DNA of 48,184 nt from Clostridiales bacterium Firm_18 (GCA_001604215.1 LVAX01000009.1:1-48184); one strand, 5' to 3'; counted from the stretch's first letter, positions 27,305-36,645 are shown. Numbers and translations: made by a program. The notes: generated from the letters alone by a model not told the origin.

Positions 27305-27583
27305 TTATTTTAAAACGGTAATTATATAATTATAAAGCTGCTGTGTATAATTCATAAGCTTTGTCAGCATCCACGGACCGCAAGCAATAATTGACACAAA
27401 TACCCCGACAACCTTCGGCACAAAAGACAGGGTTTGTTCGTTAATCTGGGTTGCCGCTTGAAATATGGATACTATGAATCCTACAATTAAAGCCGTAATA
27501 AGCATCGGTGCCGACACAATCAGGACGATATACAAGCCCTGTCCGACAATACTGGTAATATCCGCCTGGCTTATGGAAACCAC
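27305..27583 (-). CDS. fliQ: Flagellar export protein FliQ
   Basis: FliQ (92 residues) has two membrane helices (about 18-38 and 56-74) with the typical GLYIVLIVSAPMLI, FQAATQINEQTLSFVPKVV and GPWML. It forms a FliP5-FliQ4-FliR1 gate. The start is GTG at 27583 with AAAGG only about three bases before. No in-frame ATG fits; the tight spacing may lower expression. It is five bases after fliP. Confidence 0.93.
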   Translation of the reverse strand: MVSISQADITSIVGQGLYIVLIVSAPMLITALIVGFIVSIFQAATQINEQTLSFVPKVVGVFVSIIACGPWMLTKLMNYTQQLYNYIITVLK

Positions 27584-27588
27584 ATCCT

Positions 27589-28347
27589 TTAATTAAAACT
27601 TGTAATAATTGTCTGTATCGTCAAGCTCCACCCGTCCACCAGTACAAAAAGCATAATCTTAAACGGCAAACTTATTATAGTGGGGGGAAGCATCATCATC
27701 CCCATTGACATTAAGGTGCTTGCAACTATCATGTCTATAACAATAAACGGAAGGAAAATATAAAATCCTATTTGAAAGGCTTTTTTAAGCTCACTTATTA
27801 TAAATGCCGGAATTATTATGTGTGTTGGTATTTCATCAAATGTTTCGGGCACATCCATATTTGCCATGCTTAAAAATAAATTCAGTTCCTTTGGATAGGT
27901 TTGCTTGAGCATAAACTCCCTTATCGGTATCAATGCATTATCAAACGCCTGCTGCTGCGTTATTTTTTCTTGTATGTAGGGTGTGTATGCCGTTTCATTC
28001 ACCTGGGTTATAACCGGCGACATAACATAAAATGTAATAAACAATGCTATACCTATTAAAACCTGGTTTGGCGGCATTTGATGAAGCCCCAATGCGTTTC
28101 GTATGAAACTGAGTATAATTATTATTCTGGTAAACCCGGTCATCATTATCAGTATTGAAGGAGCAAGAACCAAAACCGTCAGCAGCAGTATTATCTGTAT
28201 GCTTACGGCATTATCCCGGGGACTGTCGGCCTCACTGAAAATTCCGAACGGAAGGGACGAGGCATATGCGGCTGGAATTGATACAAGCAATATAATGCAA
28301 ACCGCCGCCATGCATTTTTTTATAAGAGAGTTTATGTTAACTGTCAT
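27589..28347 (-). CDS. fliP: Flagellar export protein FliP
   Basis: FliP (252 residues) starts with a cleavable signal sequence (about 1-28), followed by four membrane helices. LTVLVLAPSILIMMTGFTRIIIILSFIRNALGLHQMPPNQVLIGIALFITF contains the two FliP signatures (MTGFTRI and RNALG). ATG 28347 has AAGGAG eight bases upstream, and the earlier in-frame start at 28368 does not; with 28347 the overlap with fliO is 11 bases. Confidence 0.95.
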   Translation of the reverse strand: MTVNINSLIKKCMAAVCIILLVSIPAAYASSLPFGIFSEADSPRDNAVSIQIILLLTVLVLAPSILIMMTGFTRIIIILSFIRNALGLHQMPPNQVLIGIALFITFYVMSPVITQVNETAYTPYIQEKITQQQAFDNALIPIREFMLKQTYPKELNLFLSMANMDVPETFDEIPTHIIIPAFIISELKKAFQIGFYIFLPFIVIDMIVASTLMSMGMMMLPPTIISLPFKIMLFVLVDGWSLTIQTIITSFN

Positions 28348-28780
28348 CAATATTCTCCTTATTATCATTTGCCTTTCTTTCGTTTCCCGTATATTTTTTC
28401 AAAATATCCCTGAATAAAACCGGTATTTTACCTTCACTGCGATTGCCCCTTGCAGTTTGGGAAAATATTTTCCCCAAGGCTTTGCATACTTTATTGCCTG
28501 TCTCGCCGTATTCTTCGACCGGTACCATATCTTCTTTTTTAATTTCGCTAATCAAATTTATTGTGTCCTTTGTTATTCCGACAAGCATATTCTTTGAACC
28601 CACAGAAATTATAGCAATGCTTTTATCCTTTGTCAGGGCAATTTTATCTTCGATTTTAATATACCTTGATTTAAAAACACTTTTTTGAATCGAAGCCATA
28701 AATATGCTGAAATAATATGCCCCCAAAAGCACTGCCCCAAAAATTAAAATATAAGAAATTATTTTTAAAAACTCAAGCAT
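28337..28780 (-). CDS. fliO: Flagellar biosynthesis protein FliO
   Basis: This 147-residue protein has one N-terminal membrane helix (about 7-28) and a cytoplasmic domain with KIEDKIALTKDKSIAIISVGSKNMLVGIT, the FliO pattern. It assists assembly of the FliP ring. It precedes fliP and overlaps it. FliO is variable, and the call leans on position plus the domain pattern. In relatives cheY often lies just before fliO; here fliY is directly before. Confidence 0.85.
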   Translation of the reverse strand: MLEFLKIISYILIFGAVLLGAYYFSIFMASIQKSVFKSRYIKIEDKIALTKDKSIAIISVGSKNMLVGITKDTINLISEIKKEDMVPVEEYGETGNKVCKALGKIFSQTARGNRSEGKIPVLFRDILKKYTGNERKANDNKENIDDS

Positions 28781-28813
28781 CGCAACACCCTGTTTAATCC
28801 GGTAAAATAACCG

Positions 28814-29809
28814 TTATATTTTTTTAATGGAACTTACAATATCGGTTATCCTGATACCGAAGTTATCATCAATAACAACAACCTCTCCTTTTGCCAGCAG
28901 CTTTCCGTTAACGAACACGTCTATCAAATCACCTGCGGCCTTTTCGAGGGAAATAATTGACCCCAAATTAAGCTCAAGTATATCCTTTAACATTTTTTTT
29001 GTTCTGCCCAGCTCAACCGTTACCTGAAGGGGCACATCCAAAAGCAAATCCAAGTTATCTATTCCGTTCTTTACTTCTTCTTCGTTATCGAAGGATTGAA
29101 GCTGGACATCCCTGACAACACCTTTTTTTACATCCGCCTGTTTAATAAGATTGTCTTCGGAATCCTTGTTAGTATTGCTTTTTGTCTGCTCCGCTTTCAC
29201 GGCTTTTTCTTTTGCTTTGTTTGCCTCAAAAAAACTGTTTACAAGGTCTACCCCGAAATTAACCGGCATCAATTGCACTATTTCGGTATCAAGCAAGTTT
29301 TCTATGTGAAGCTTAAATTTCACGCTTATCATTTTGTCGTCTTTTGTATCAAGCTTTTCCCTGTCCTCCGCTATATTAACAACACTGACATTCGGCGGAG
29401 AAATATGAACGGGAGTTGATATCAGGGTGGAAAGAGCCGTTGATGCGGAGCCCATCATTTGGTTCATAACCTCTCCCATGGCACTAAGATGCATTTCGCT
29501 CAGTTCTTCTTCAGGATTGTATTCCTGGTCCAGCAGGATGGAGGTAATCAGCTTTGCATCGTCGGTTTTCATGATAAGTATATTTTTCCCCTCCACACCG
29601 CTGGTAAAGCATACATCAACGATGATAAACGGAGCGTTGTACAAATTTGTCAGTTCCCCCACACTCATTACGGTTACATCCGGTGTTGTAATTATAACCT
29701 TTCTGGAAATTATGTCGTGCATTGCCGTAGCTGCGGAGCTCATGCTTATATTTCCAATTTCACCTATTGCATCAATTTGTTTTTCCGTTAAAACAGCTTT
29801 ATCACTCAT
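28814..29809 (-). CDS. fliY: Flagellar switch phosphatase FliY
   Basis: FliY (331 residues) is the C-ring protein of Gram-positive bacteria with CheY-P phosphatase activity. CheC motif 1 (AIGEIGNISMSSAATA) is at about 14-29, motif 2 (SAMGEVMNQMMGSASTAL) near 108-125. The FliN-like C-domain (about 250-331) has LLDVPLQVTVELGRTKK and the closing LDVFV...GEVVVIDDNFGIRI. Compared with B. subtilis FliY (about 378), the first about 30 residues with an LSQDEIDALL-type CheY-binding motif are missing. ATG 29809 overlaps fliM by eight bases. No separate fliN is present, so FliY serves both. Confidence 0.93.
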   Translation of the reverse strand: MSDKAVLTEKQIDAIGEIGNISMSSAATAMHDIISRKVIITTPDVTVMSVGELTNLYNAPFIIVDVCFTSGVEGKNILIMKTDDAKLITSILLDQEYNPEEELSEMHLSAMGEVMNQMMGSASTALSTLISTPVHISPPNVSVVNIAEDREKLDTKDDKMISVKFKLHIENLLDTEIVQLMPVNFGVDLVNSFFEANKAKEKAVKAEQTKSNTNKDSEDNLIKQADVKKGVVRDVQLQSFDNEEEVKNGIDNLDLLLDVPLQVTVELGRTKKMLKDILELNLGSIISLEKAAGDLIDVFVNGKLLAKGEVVVIDDNFGIRITDIVSSIKKI

Positions 29810-30794
29810 AGTATTGAGAAGCCTCCTTAATTGTTTCGGTTATTTTACATACATATTTGTTCTTAATAACGCCCAGTTCACCCAAAAATACATTTTTATC
29901 GCAAACCTTTACCAAAAGCTTTTCGTCAACCTTATGAACAAGCTGCAAAACATCGCCGACCTGAAGGCTGAGAATATCTTCAATCTTTGCGGTTGTATCT
30001 TTAAACGCAACGGAAACATCCACTTTGGTATTAATAAGCTTTTGCTTTAAATTAACTAAGATATGTTTGCCGGCGCCGGTTACTTCATTTGTGTACCAAA
30101 GCTTGGTATTCAGCTGTTTTGCAATAGGCTCAATTGCTATTCTTGGGATGCACGCATTAATAACTCCCTCAACGTTTTCTCCTATTTTCGCACATATTGT
30201 TATAATTGCCGTCGGTTCGTTATACGAGACTATTTGCGCAAATTGAGGGCTTGTTTCAATTTTTTCAAATTTAGTATCTACACTTATCACTTTTGACCAG
30301 GATGAATCAACAAGCTTGGTAATATGTAAAAACATTTTTTCCAAAAGAGCCAAATCAATATCGGTAAACGATTTGGGTATTTTCGAGTTGCTTAAACTGC
30401 CGCCGAGTGATCGGCTAATAATTTCATATGCCACTACGGATGACAATTCCAGCAGCGTCGGGCTGCCCATCGGATTAATGTCAAGCACCGCAAGAACAAC
30501 AGGAGAAGACAGCGAATTTATATATTCGTTATATGTAAGTTCCTCAACGGAAACTACTTCAAATTGGCAAGTTGTTCTCAGAGTTCCCGATAAATATGTA
30601 GAAAACAACTGGGAAAAATTATCGTATATGTTATGCAGTATTTTTATTTGTTCTTTTGAAAACTTGTTTGCCGATTTGAAATCATAAACCTTAACCCCGC
30701 CGTCGCTTTCATCCCCGTCATTCTTATCCAGGCTTCCGCTTGTCAAAGACCTGAGCAAATCATCTATTTCGTTTTGTGATAATAATTCAGACAA
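29802..30794 (-). CDS. fliM: Flagellar motor switch protein FliM
   Basis: FliM (330 residues) builds the C-ring and receives phospho-CheY. The N-terminal CheY-binding motif LSQNEIDDLL (residues 5-14) is intact. The middle CheC-like domain (about 45-225) and the C-terminal SpoA domain (about 245-325) follow; DINPMGSPTLLELSSVVAYEIISRSLGG is typical. The start is TTG at 30794 behind AAGGTGTGG. Confidence 0.95.
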   Translation of the reverse strand: MSELLSQNEIDDLLRSLTSGSLDKNDGDESDGGVKVYDFKSANKFSKEQIKILHNIYDNFSQLFSTYLSGTLRTTCQFEVVSVEELTYNEYINSLSSPVVLAVLDINPMGSPTLLELSSVVAYEIISRSLGGSLSNSKIPKSFTDIDLALLEKMFLHITKLVDSSWSKVISVDTKFEKIETSPQFAQIVSYNEPTAIITICAKIGENVEGVINACIPRIAIEPIAKQLNTKLWYTNEVTGAGKHILVNLKQKLINTKVDVSVAFKDTTAKIEDILSLQVGDVLQLVHKVDEKLLVKVCDKNVFLGELGVIKNKYVCKITETIKEASQYYE

Positions 30795-30820
30795 CTTTTA
30801 ACCACACCTTATTTTTAAAA

Positions 30821-31207
30821 TTATTGAAGAACAAATTCATTGAAATAAATATTATCAGCCGCATTTAAATTAAATTCTTCATTTATCCTGCCTATTATTT
30901 GTGTTTTCAGTGTTTCTTGTATTGACGGGTTCATCATTTCATCATATGTTTTGCTGCGCAATACGTTTATTATCAAATCCCTGACCTTATATGTGCTATC
31001 ATTTAGTTTTTTGTATTTTGCCCTGTCGGTAACCTCTATTACCAAATCTGTTTTTATAAGACATGTGTTATCTTTAATATTCGTTATAAATTGCCCCCCG
31101 GGAGTATAAGCGTATATAGCTTCTTTTCTTTGTACAAAAGAATATCCGACATACGCACTGCCGATAGATATTGCAATTACCAACAGTATTATAAAAATAT
31201 TTCTCAT
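30821..31207 (-). CDS. fliL: Flagellar stator-associated protein FliL
   Basis: The 128-residue protein has one N-terminal membrane helix (about 3-23) and an extracytoplasmic FliL domain with LVIEV...YKKLNDSTYKVRDLIINVLRSKTYDEMM, the family pattern (RDxIInxLrsk). FliL binds MotAB and stabilises stators. The start is uncertain among ATG 31216, GTG 31213 and ATG 31207; I took the last because of spacing. It lies after motB with a 37-base gap. Confidence 0.85.
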   Translation of the reverse strand: MRNIFIILLVIAISIGSAYVGYSFVQRKEAIYAYTPGGQFITNIKDNTCLIKTDLVIEVTDRAKYKKLNDSTYKVRDLIINVLRSKTYDEMMNPSIQETLKTQIIGRINEEFNLNAADNIYFNEFVLQ

Positions 31208-31253
31208 ATGCACCATTACCTTTCAATTAACATCTAAATACAGATTAAAAGCT

Positions 31254-31982
31254 TTACTGCGCTGTATTTTTATCCGCAGACCTTGCAATAACAAAATCAA
31301 CCCTTCTGTTTTTTGCCCTTCCCTCAGCCGTATCATTGCCGGCAATGTTGTGATATTCGCCATACCCGACGGCAGATAACATTTCGGGGCTGAGATTTTG
31401 ATTTTGAATTAAAAACTTCAACACCGTTACCGCTCGTGCGGTGGAGAGCTCCCAGTTTGACGGAAACTCTGCGGTATTTATAGGAACATTGTCGGTATGC
31501 CCTTCAATCCTTATCATTTGTATACTTTGCTCATATGTCCTTATGGCAACCGTTATTTTTGACAGTATTTCCACAGCCTCATCCTTTAAATTTGCTTTGC
31601 CGGAATCAAATAACACATTGTCGGTAAATCTTATTTGAATTTCATTATCCGTTTTGTTTAGCAGAATTTTAGTGTCAAGCTCGCTGCTCTCAACATATGC
31701 CTTCAGCTTTTCGTACAGTTCCTGAAAATCCTTCAATTGCTGCTGAAGCTGCGTGATTTCATCCAAACCTGCCTGCTGCTGGTTGATATGCAACTCGGAT
31801 TTTTGCTCGAAAATACTTGTATCACCTGTAAACGCAACCACTAACCTTTGCCATTTGTCCGCATCTATGGATGAAAACGAATACAGCAGCACAAAAAACG
31901 TAAGCAACAGAGTAACCATATCACTGTATGTAGTCATCCAGGCAGGCGAGCCTTTTTTTTCAAGCTTACTTTTTTTAAGCAT
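31254..31982 (-). CDS. motB: Flagellar stator protein MotB
   Basis: MotB (242 residues) anchors the stator to peptidoglycan. The sole membrane helix begins PAWMTTYSDMVTLLLTFFVLLYSF with the proton-carrying aspartate Asp21. The plug/linker is Gln-rich. The OmpA-like domain at about 125-235 has RIEGHTDNVPI and NRRVDFVIAR. It overlaps motA by eight bases. The charge pattern suggests a proton-type stator, but Na+ use cannot be excluded from this alone. Confidence 0.95.
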   Translation of the reverse strand: MLKKSKLEKKGSPAWMTTYSDMVTLLLTFFVLLYSFSSIDADKWQRLVVAFTGDTSIFEQKSELHINQQQAGLDEITQLQQQLKDFQELYEKLKAYVESSELDTKILLNKTDNEIQIRFTDNVLFDSGKANLKDEAVEILSKITVAIRTYEQSIQMIRIEGHTDNVPINTAEFPSNWELSTARAVTVLKFLIQNQNLSPEMLSAVGYGEYHNIAGNDTAEGRAKNRRVDFVIARSADKNTAQ

Positions 31983-32775
31983 TTACAGCTTCCTCCTTAT
32001 TAATGGAGGTCGCCTCCCTTTCCCCGCGCTTTTGCGTGTTTGCGATAAAGGAAGTCAGCTTTTCTTCAACAATTCTTGGGTTTTCACCTGCCTGTATGGA
32101 TAAAAGGCCTTCTAAGATAAGTTCGTTATAGTTAATTTCCTTTATACTGTTGCTTTGCAGTTTGCCTACTATAGGATAAAATACAAGGTTAGCAAGTATA
32201 ATACCGTAAAATGTTGTGATTAATGCGGTTGCCATTCCCATCCCGAGCGTTTCGGTGCTTTCAAGATTTTTCAGCATGTTGATAAGACCGATTAACGTTC
32301 CAATCATGCCGTAAGCAGGCGCATATTCCCCTAAGCTTTGGAAAATTGCCTGTCCTCTTGCGTGGCGTTCTTCCATAAAAACCAATTCTGTTTCCATGAT
32401 GCTTTTAACCAGCTCGGGATCCGTTCCGTCCACTATCAGCATAATTCCTTTTTTCAAGAAAGGCTCCTCTATTTCTTCCGCAACATTGTCAAGCGATAAA
32501 AGGCCTTCGCGCCTTGCCATGTTTGCAAGCTCAAGTATCCTGCCGATTGTTTCGGATAAGTCATACTCTTTTCTTATGAAAGCATTTTTTCCAATTTTAA
32601 AAATATTTTTAATTTGTTCCAAGGGATAATGCGCAATTGTGGACGCAATCGTTCCTCCAATTGTAATCATGATGGAAGATAGGCTGTAATAATCAGTGAC
32701 ATTACCGTCCATTATGATTCCGGCCAGAATAAAAATTGCACCTATTATTATCCCCACTAATGTTGATATATCCAT
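31975..32775 (-). CDS. motA: Flagellar stator protein MotA
   Basis: MotA (266 residues) has four membrane helices: 1-25, 30-50, about 150-170 and 180-200. The cytoplasmic loop has the charged residues that touch FliG; LGEYAPAYGMIGTLIGLINMLKNL is the family stretch. It starts five bases after flbD and overlaps motB. Location within the fla operon between flbD and fliL is usual for Clostridia, whereas Bacillus keeps motAB apart. Confidence 0.95.
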   Translation of the reverse strand: MDISTLVGIIIGAIFILAGIIMDGNVTDYYSLSSIMITIGGTIASTIAHYPLEQIKNIFKIGKNAFIRKEYDLSETIGRILELANMARREGLLSLDNVAEEIEEPFLKKGIMLIVDGTDPELVKSIMETELVFMEERHARGQAIFQSLGEYAPAYGMIGTLIGLINMLKNLESTETLGMGMATALITTFYGIILANLVFYPIVGKLQSNSIKEINYNELILEGLLSIQAGENPRIVEEKLTSFIANTQKRGEREATSINKEEAVNA

Positions 32776-32779
32776 TTAA

Positions 32780-32998
32780 TCACTCCAAGTTTTCAGCTTT
32801 TACGGTTTTGGGCAAATCCGAATATATTTTTCTTTTGAATTTAATTATTTTGCCGATGATAGTGTCAATATCATCCTCAACAACGATTTTTTTGCCCGTT
32901 GTCAGCGTTATTACCGTGTCGGGTGTTGCTTCTATAAATTCTATTAAATCGCAATTAACATAGAATTCTTTGTTGTTGAGCCTTGTAACACTAATCAT
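32780..32998 (-). CDS. flbD: FlbD family protein
   Basis: This 72-residue protein is FlbD/SwrD: MISVTRLNNKEFYVNCDLIEFIEATPDTVITL is the family pattern. In B. subtilis the homologue SwrD increases flagellar power by raising stator function. Here it is directly before motA with four bases between, which agrees with a stator role. ATG 32998 is six bases after flgE. Confidence 0.9.
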   Translation of the reverse strand: MISVTRLNNKEFYVNCDLIEFIEATPDTVITLTTGKKIVVEDDIDTIIGKIIKFKRKIYSDLPKTVKAENLE

Positions 32999-33004
32999 TT
33001 ATGC

Positions 33005-33799
33005 TTACCTCTTTAGATTGACAAGCTCTTCAAGCATTGAATCGGAAGTTGTTATAATCCTTGAATTTGCCTGGAACCCTCTTTGGGTGGTAATCATTTC
33101 AGTAAACTCATTTGCCAGGTCGACATTTGAAAGCTCCAATGACCCGGCTCTTATATATCCGGCTCCTCCCTCGCCGCAATTCTCAATGTTCGCGTCGCCG
33201 GAGTTCTGGGTCTGGGCATACATATTTCCGCCCACCTTCAGCAATCCGGAGGGATTTGAAAACACTGCAATCCCAAGCACTGCTATAACCCTTTCACTGC
33301 CATCTGTTTCGTCTATTCCCGTTACCTCACCGTTTGAATTGACCGATACTTCGGTAAAGCCGGTTGTATCTATTATTCCGCCATTTTCATCAAGCAGGTA
33401 CAATCCATTGCTTCTAAGCACAATGTTACCTTCGTTGTCTATCGCAAAATTACCGGCTCTTGTATAATATTCGTTTTCTCCGTCATAAACTACAAAAAAG
33501 CCGTCGCCCTCCAGATATAAATCAAGCTGCTGGCCCGTAATCTGGGGCGCTGCCGTTCCGAACAGGGTATCGATGGAAGCCACAGTCATGCCAAGCCCTA
33601 TCTGCATGGGGTTTATACCGCCGATGTTCCCGTTTGCGGCGGAAGAAGACCTTATTGTTTGGCTGTAAACATCTTGAAAGGTAACCCTGCTTGCTTTAAA
33701 CGCGCAAGTGTTGACGTTTGCAATATTGTTTGCTATTACATCCATTTTTATTTGGTGATTTTTAAGTCCTGACACCCCGGAATACATTGACCTAATCAT
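33005..33799 (-). CDS. flgE: Flagellar hook protein FlgE
   Basis: This 264-residue hook protein has the start MIRSMYSGVSGLKNHQIKMDVIANNIANVNTCAFK and the end LELSNVDLANEFTEMITTQRGFQANSRII, the hook signature, with the short middle of the Bacillus-type hook protein. The motif normally written NTxGFK reads NTCAFK, a Gly to Ala change with a Cys before it; a second Cys lies in ENCGEGGAGY near residue 210. It lies between flgD and flbD as expected for the hook gene. Confidence 0.92.
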   Translation of the reverse strand: MIRSMYSGVSGLKNHQIKMDVIANNIANVNTCAFKASRVTFQDVYSQTIRSSSAANGNIGGINPMQIGLGMTVASIDTLFGTAAPQITGQQLDLYLEGDGFFVVYDGENEYYTRAGNFAIDNEGNIVLRSNGLYLLDENGGIIDTTGFTEVSVNSNGEVTGIDETDGSERVIAVLGIAVFSNPSGLLKVGGNMYAQTQNSGDANIENCGEGGAGYIRAGSLELSNVDLANEFTEMITTQRGFQANSRIITTSDSMLEELVNLKR

Positions 33800-33843
33800 T
33801 TAAAATTACCTCCGTTTTTTTATATTTTTTAAAATAAATTATT

Positions 33844-34257
33844 TTATTCTTCGTTGCTTTTATCACGCACTATCTTCACGGAATCCAAATAAACGCAATG
33901 ATTCCCTATCTTTAAAAGCGGTATGCCGTTATCGGAATATACGCATTCAACCGTTCCGGTAACACATTCAACGTCTCCCGTAATGAAATTTTCGGGATAT
34001 GCCACAACCTCTTTCCCTATTAAACCTATTGCCCGAGACAGCTCAAACGACGAATTAAGGTTTGTCATTTGTTCAAGGGCCGAAAACTGCGCCATTTGAG
34101 TTATAAAATCTTTATCATCCATAGGATTTAACGGATCTTGGCATTTAAGCTGAGTTGCCAATATCTTTAAAAACTCCTCCTTTCCCAATACTCCAGACGA
34201 CTTGTTAGGACCTGTTACCATTTGATTTGATTCACTTTTTACTTCCATTATATTCAT
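33844..34257 (-). CDS. flgD: Hook capping protein FlgD
   Basis: FlgD (137 residues) is the scaffold for hook growth. LGKEEFLKILATQLKCQDPLNPMDDKDFITQMAQFSALEQM is the conserved N-domain; the C-domain is minimal. ATG 34257 has AAAGGAGG eight bases upstream, a very strong site. It lies between fliK and flgE, as is typical. Confidence 0.93.
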   Translation of the reverse strand: MNIMEVKSESNQMVTGPNKSSGVLGKEEFLKILATQLKCQDPLNPMDDKDFITQMAQFSALEQMTNLNSSFELSRAIGLIGKEVVAYPENFITGDVECVTGTVECVYSDNGIPLLKIGNHCVYLDSVKIVRDKSNEE

Positions 34258-34270
34258 AATTTGTCCTCCT

Positions 34271-35572
34271 TTATATTAAACAGTTTACAGCGTTACTGTA
34301 ATAATACAGCATTTTGTCAATTTGCTCGGGAAGCGGTTGGAACGCGTCACCCTCGAATAATTCACTTGCTATGGCCTTGCCGCTGTTTTTTCCGGGAGCA
34401 TTATAATTAAAGTTACCCCGTGTATCATTGTTATCTCCGGATGTTCCGGTATATACTACATCAATATCGGCATCAACTCCCCAATTTTTTATTGATTCAA
34501 CCATTTTCAACGCTTGATCCGACAGTATTTCTTTTACATTAAGGCTTGAAGTAAGAATTTTAACGTTTATTTCGTCTGCCGTGCGTTCCAACTTTATGGT
34601 AAGCTTGCCTAAGAACTCCGGCTCTAATTTAATCTCAATTTTTTTGCTTGTATTTTTTTGTGTATAGGTTAAGCTGTCTATAATCTCGTTTTTTACAAGC
34701 CGGGTAAGTTTATCTGCCTGATGTATAAAAACCTTGTTGTCAAAAGTGTTGATGCCGTCATATCTTACTGCAGTATCAAATTTAAATGTTATGCTTTTTT
34801 CGCCAACCTCGTATTCATCGTTCCGATACCCGTCTTTTTCGCTGCTTTCGCTTAAAGAATCATACGAAGGCTGTTTTGCCAATGTGCTTTTAATATATAT
34901 TCCGTCGTTTGTCATATTGCCCTCGCTGCTTATTTGCAAAGCAACTTGTTTGTCTTTCGCCGCGTCCCCCGTTCTGCTTGCCTTATTTTGTTTCGGCAGT
35001 GTATTGTCCGTCAAAACCATATCCTTTAAACCTTCCTGCCGTGTTTTATAAGCCGTAACGCGGTCCGTATCCTGCTTTGCTTTGCAGTCTGCAATACCCT
35101 TCGTGACAATGGTATTTATATCTTTTAGGTCCGGTTTTTCGCTTTGGGCTAATTCTTCGCTTTGCGCCGGCTCCATTGCTTGGAGCAGCTTTTCAGCTTG
35201 CGCGTCCAAAATATCCTTTGGCACCGGAGGGCCCGGCTCCCCGCCGTAAACACCGTACGATCCGGTAATTTGCAATGCAGCTTCTGAGCTTTTGCCGGCC
35301 GGCGCATTTAAAAAACTGCCTTCATTAACTTCACTGCCCGGTATCGGACCATCGGTATTGATAATATTGCTTAGCAGCAATCCCATACAAGGCGGCAGGC
35401 TTTCTTCTGCATTTTCATCGGTTTCGTCCCTGTCTTCTTCGCCGCCGGAGAGAATATTTTCAATAAGCATACTAAAATCAATGCTCCCTGCATCCTTTTC
35501 CATGCATACTCCATGGCAGTCAAGAAATTCCGCCAACAAATCCGGCAGCGTACCGCAAACCATGTTAACCAT
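34271..35572 (-). CDS. fliK: Hook-length control protein FliK
   Basis: FliK (433 residues) measures the hook and tells FlhB to switch. The first 270 residues are low-complexity, acidic and polar (ruler part). The conserved C-domain is at about 300-385 with IKLEPEFLGKLTIKLERTADEINVKILTSS. ATG 35572 has AAGGGG nine bases upstream. It lies in the usual place between motE and flgD. The N-terminal region is family-variable. Confidence 0.9.
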   Translation of the reverse strand: MVNMVCGTLPDLLAEFLDCHGVCMEKDAGSIDFSMLIENILSGGEEDRDETDENAEESLPPCMGLLLSNIINTDGPIPGSEVNEGSFLNAPAGKSSEAALQITGSYGVYGGEPGPPVPKDILDAQAEKLLQAMEPAQSEELAQSEKPDLKDINTIVTKGIADCKAKQDTDRVTAYKTRQEGLKDMVLTDNTLPKQNKASRTGDAAKDKQVALQISSEGNMTNDGIYIKSTLAKQPSYDSLSESSEKDGYRNDEYEVGEKSITFKFDTAVRYDGINTFDNKVFIHQADKLTRLVKNEIIDSLTYTQKNTSKKIEIKLEPEFLGKLTIKLERTADEINVKILTSSLNVKEILSDQALKMVESIKNWGVDADIDVVYTGTSGDNNDTRGNFNYNAPGKNSGKAIASELFEGDAFQPLPEQIDKMLYYYSNAVNCLI

Positions 35573-35585
35573 TTAAACCAACCCC

Positions 35586-36116
35586 TTACTGTGATAGCAT
35601 TTGAAGCAGCTGCGCCGCAGCGCCTCTGTCCATATTGCTTAAAATTTCGGCTACCTTAGCTTTGCTCATATTTTTAAGTATACCAACCACCATTTTTTTA
35701 TCGCTATAGTTCGAAATTATTTCCGCCGCATCGGCAGCCTCCATTTTTTCATATATATCGGATATGCTTTTGATATCCGCAAAGCTGCCTTCAAGCTGTT
35801 CTTTCAAAGAATTAACCTGCGAAATAGCTTCTTCAATCTGTGTTTCCTTTTCTCTTAAAACCGTTTCTTTTTTTTCAAGCTCCGACTTAAGCTTTGCTAA
35901 AAGTTGGCTTTCTTCATTAATTCTCCTTTTTTCATTTTCCAATTCAACGCGGATGTCGTTTTCAACCGTTTTAATTGCCATTTGGGAAAAGCTGAAAAAT
36001 CTTTTTATCCCGCCTACGTCAAAATAAATAACAAGGCTGAGCGCGGCACACAAAATTAACACTATTACCGTTATTATTCCTATTTTCTTTGCGCCCAATG
36101 GTTTTGATACCGGCAT
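35586..36116 (-). CDS. MotE/YlxF family protein (MgtE-N-like)
   Basis: The protein of 176 residues has one N-terminal membrane helix (about 11-31), a coiled coil (about 50-110) and a C-domain related to MgtE-N/FliG (SDIYEKMEAADAAEIISNYSDKKMVVGIL, MSKAKVAEILSNMD). It is the YlxF/MotE protein always near fliJ-fliK; members are thought to chaperone MotAB or FliG-type assembly. I start at 36116 (GAAAGG eight bases before). A TTG at 36185 would add 23 residues without a ribosome site. Confidence 0.83.
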   Translation of the reverse strand: MPVSKPLGAKKIGIITVIVLILCAALSLVIYFDVGGIKRFFSFSQMAIKTVENDIRVELENEKRRINEESQLLAKLKSELEKKETVLREKETQIEEAISQVNSLKEQLEGSFADIKSISDIYEKMEAADAAEIISNYSDKKMVVGILKNMSKAKVAEILSNMDRGAAAQLLQMLSQ

Positions 36117-36207
36117 TACAATGCCTTTCGGCTGGCTCTTTATATTTATTTTATTTGCAGTAACATTCAATAAAAACACCGCCAATCCAATGTTTAAAGC
36201 TTTTTAA

Positions 36208-36645
36208 TTACGAATTAATATCAAAATATGCATGTTCATCTATTATCTTCTCTTCTTCGCGCTGAAGTTCTATTCTGTATTGCTCAAGCTTTCTTTCCCT
36301 CAACTTTTCCAAAATCTTTCTTTTTGACATGGTCTTCATCAGCTTGTCTTGCAGCTTTTGCTTTGCTTGTGTTTCTTTTTCGATATTATCCGATATGCTT
36401 TCTATTTTTCCGTTTAAAAACTTTATATAATTATTATGGTTTTTTATTGCCGCTATTTTTACGGAATTTTTTATTTCTTTCATAAATGCACTGTTACAGC
36501 AATCCACCCGGTATATCAATGCTTCTTTCTCCGATTGAAGCTGACTGATGCGCTTGTTAATATATTCAAGTTGATTTTTTTGTTCCTTTTCCAATGATAT
36601 TGTAATATCAAGGAGAGATTGCAGTTTAAATTTAAACTTCTTCAT
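36208..36645 (-). CDS. fliJ: Flagellar export protein FliJ
   Basis: FliJ (145 residues) is the coiled-coil shaft inside the FliI ATPase ring, and is the general chaperone escort. The sequence starts KKFKFKLQSLLDI (family-typical) and is one long charged helix pair throughout. It overlaps fliI by 14 bases; the Shine-Dalgarno is weak, which fits translation coupled to fliI. Confidence 0.88.
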   Translation of the reverse strand: MKKFKFKLQSLLDITISLEKEQKNQLEYINKRISQLQSEKEALIYRVDCCNSAFMKEIKNSVKIAAIKNHNNYIKFLNGKIESISDNIEKETQAKQKLQDKLMKTMSKRKILEKLRERKLEQYRIELQREEEKIIDEHAYFDINS

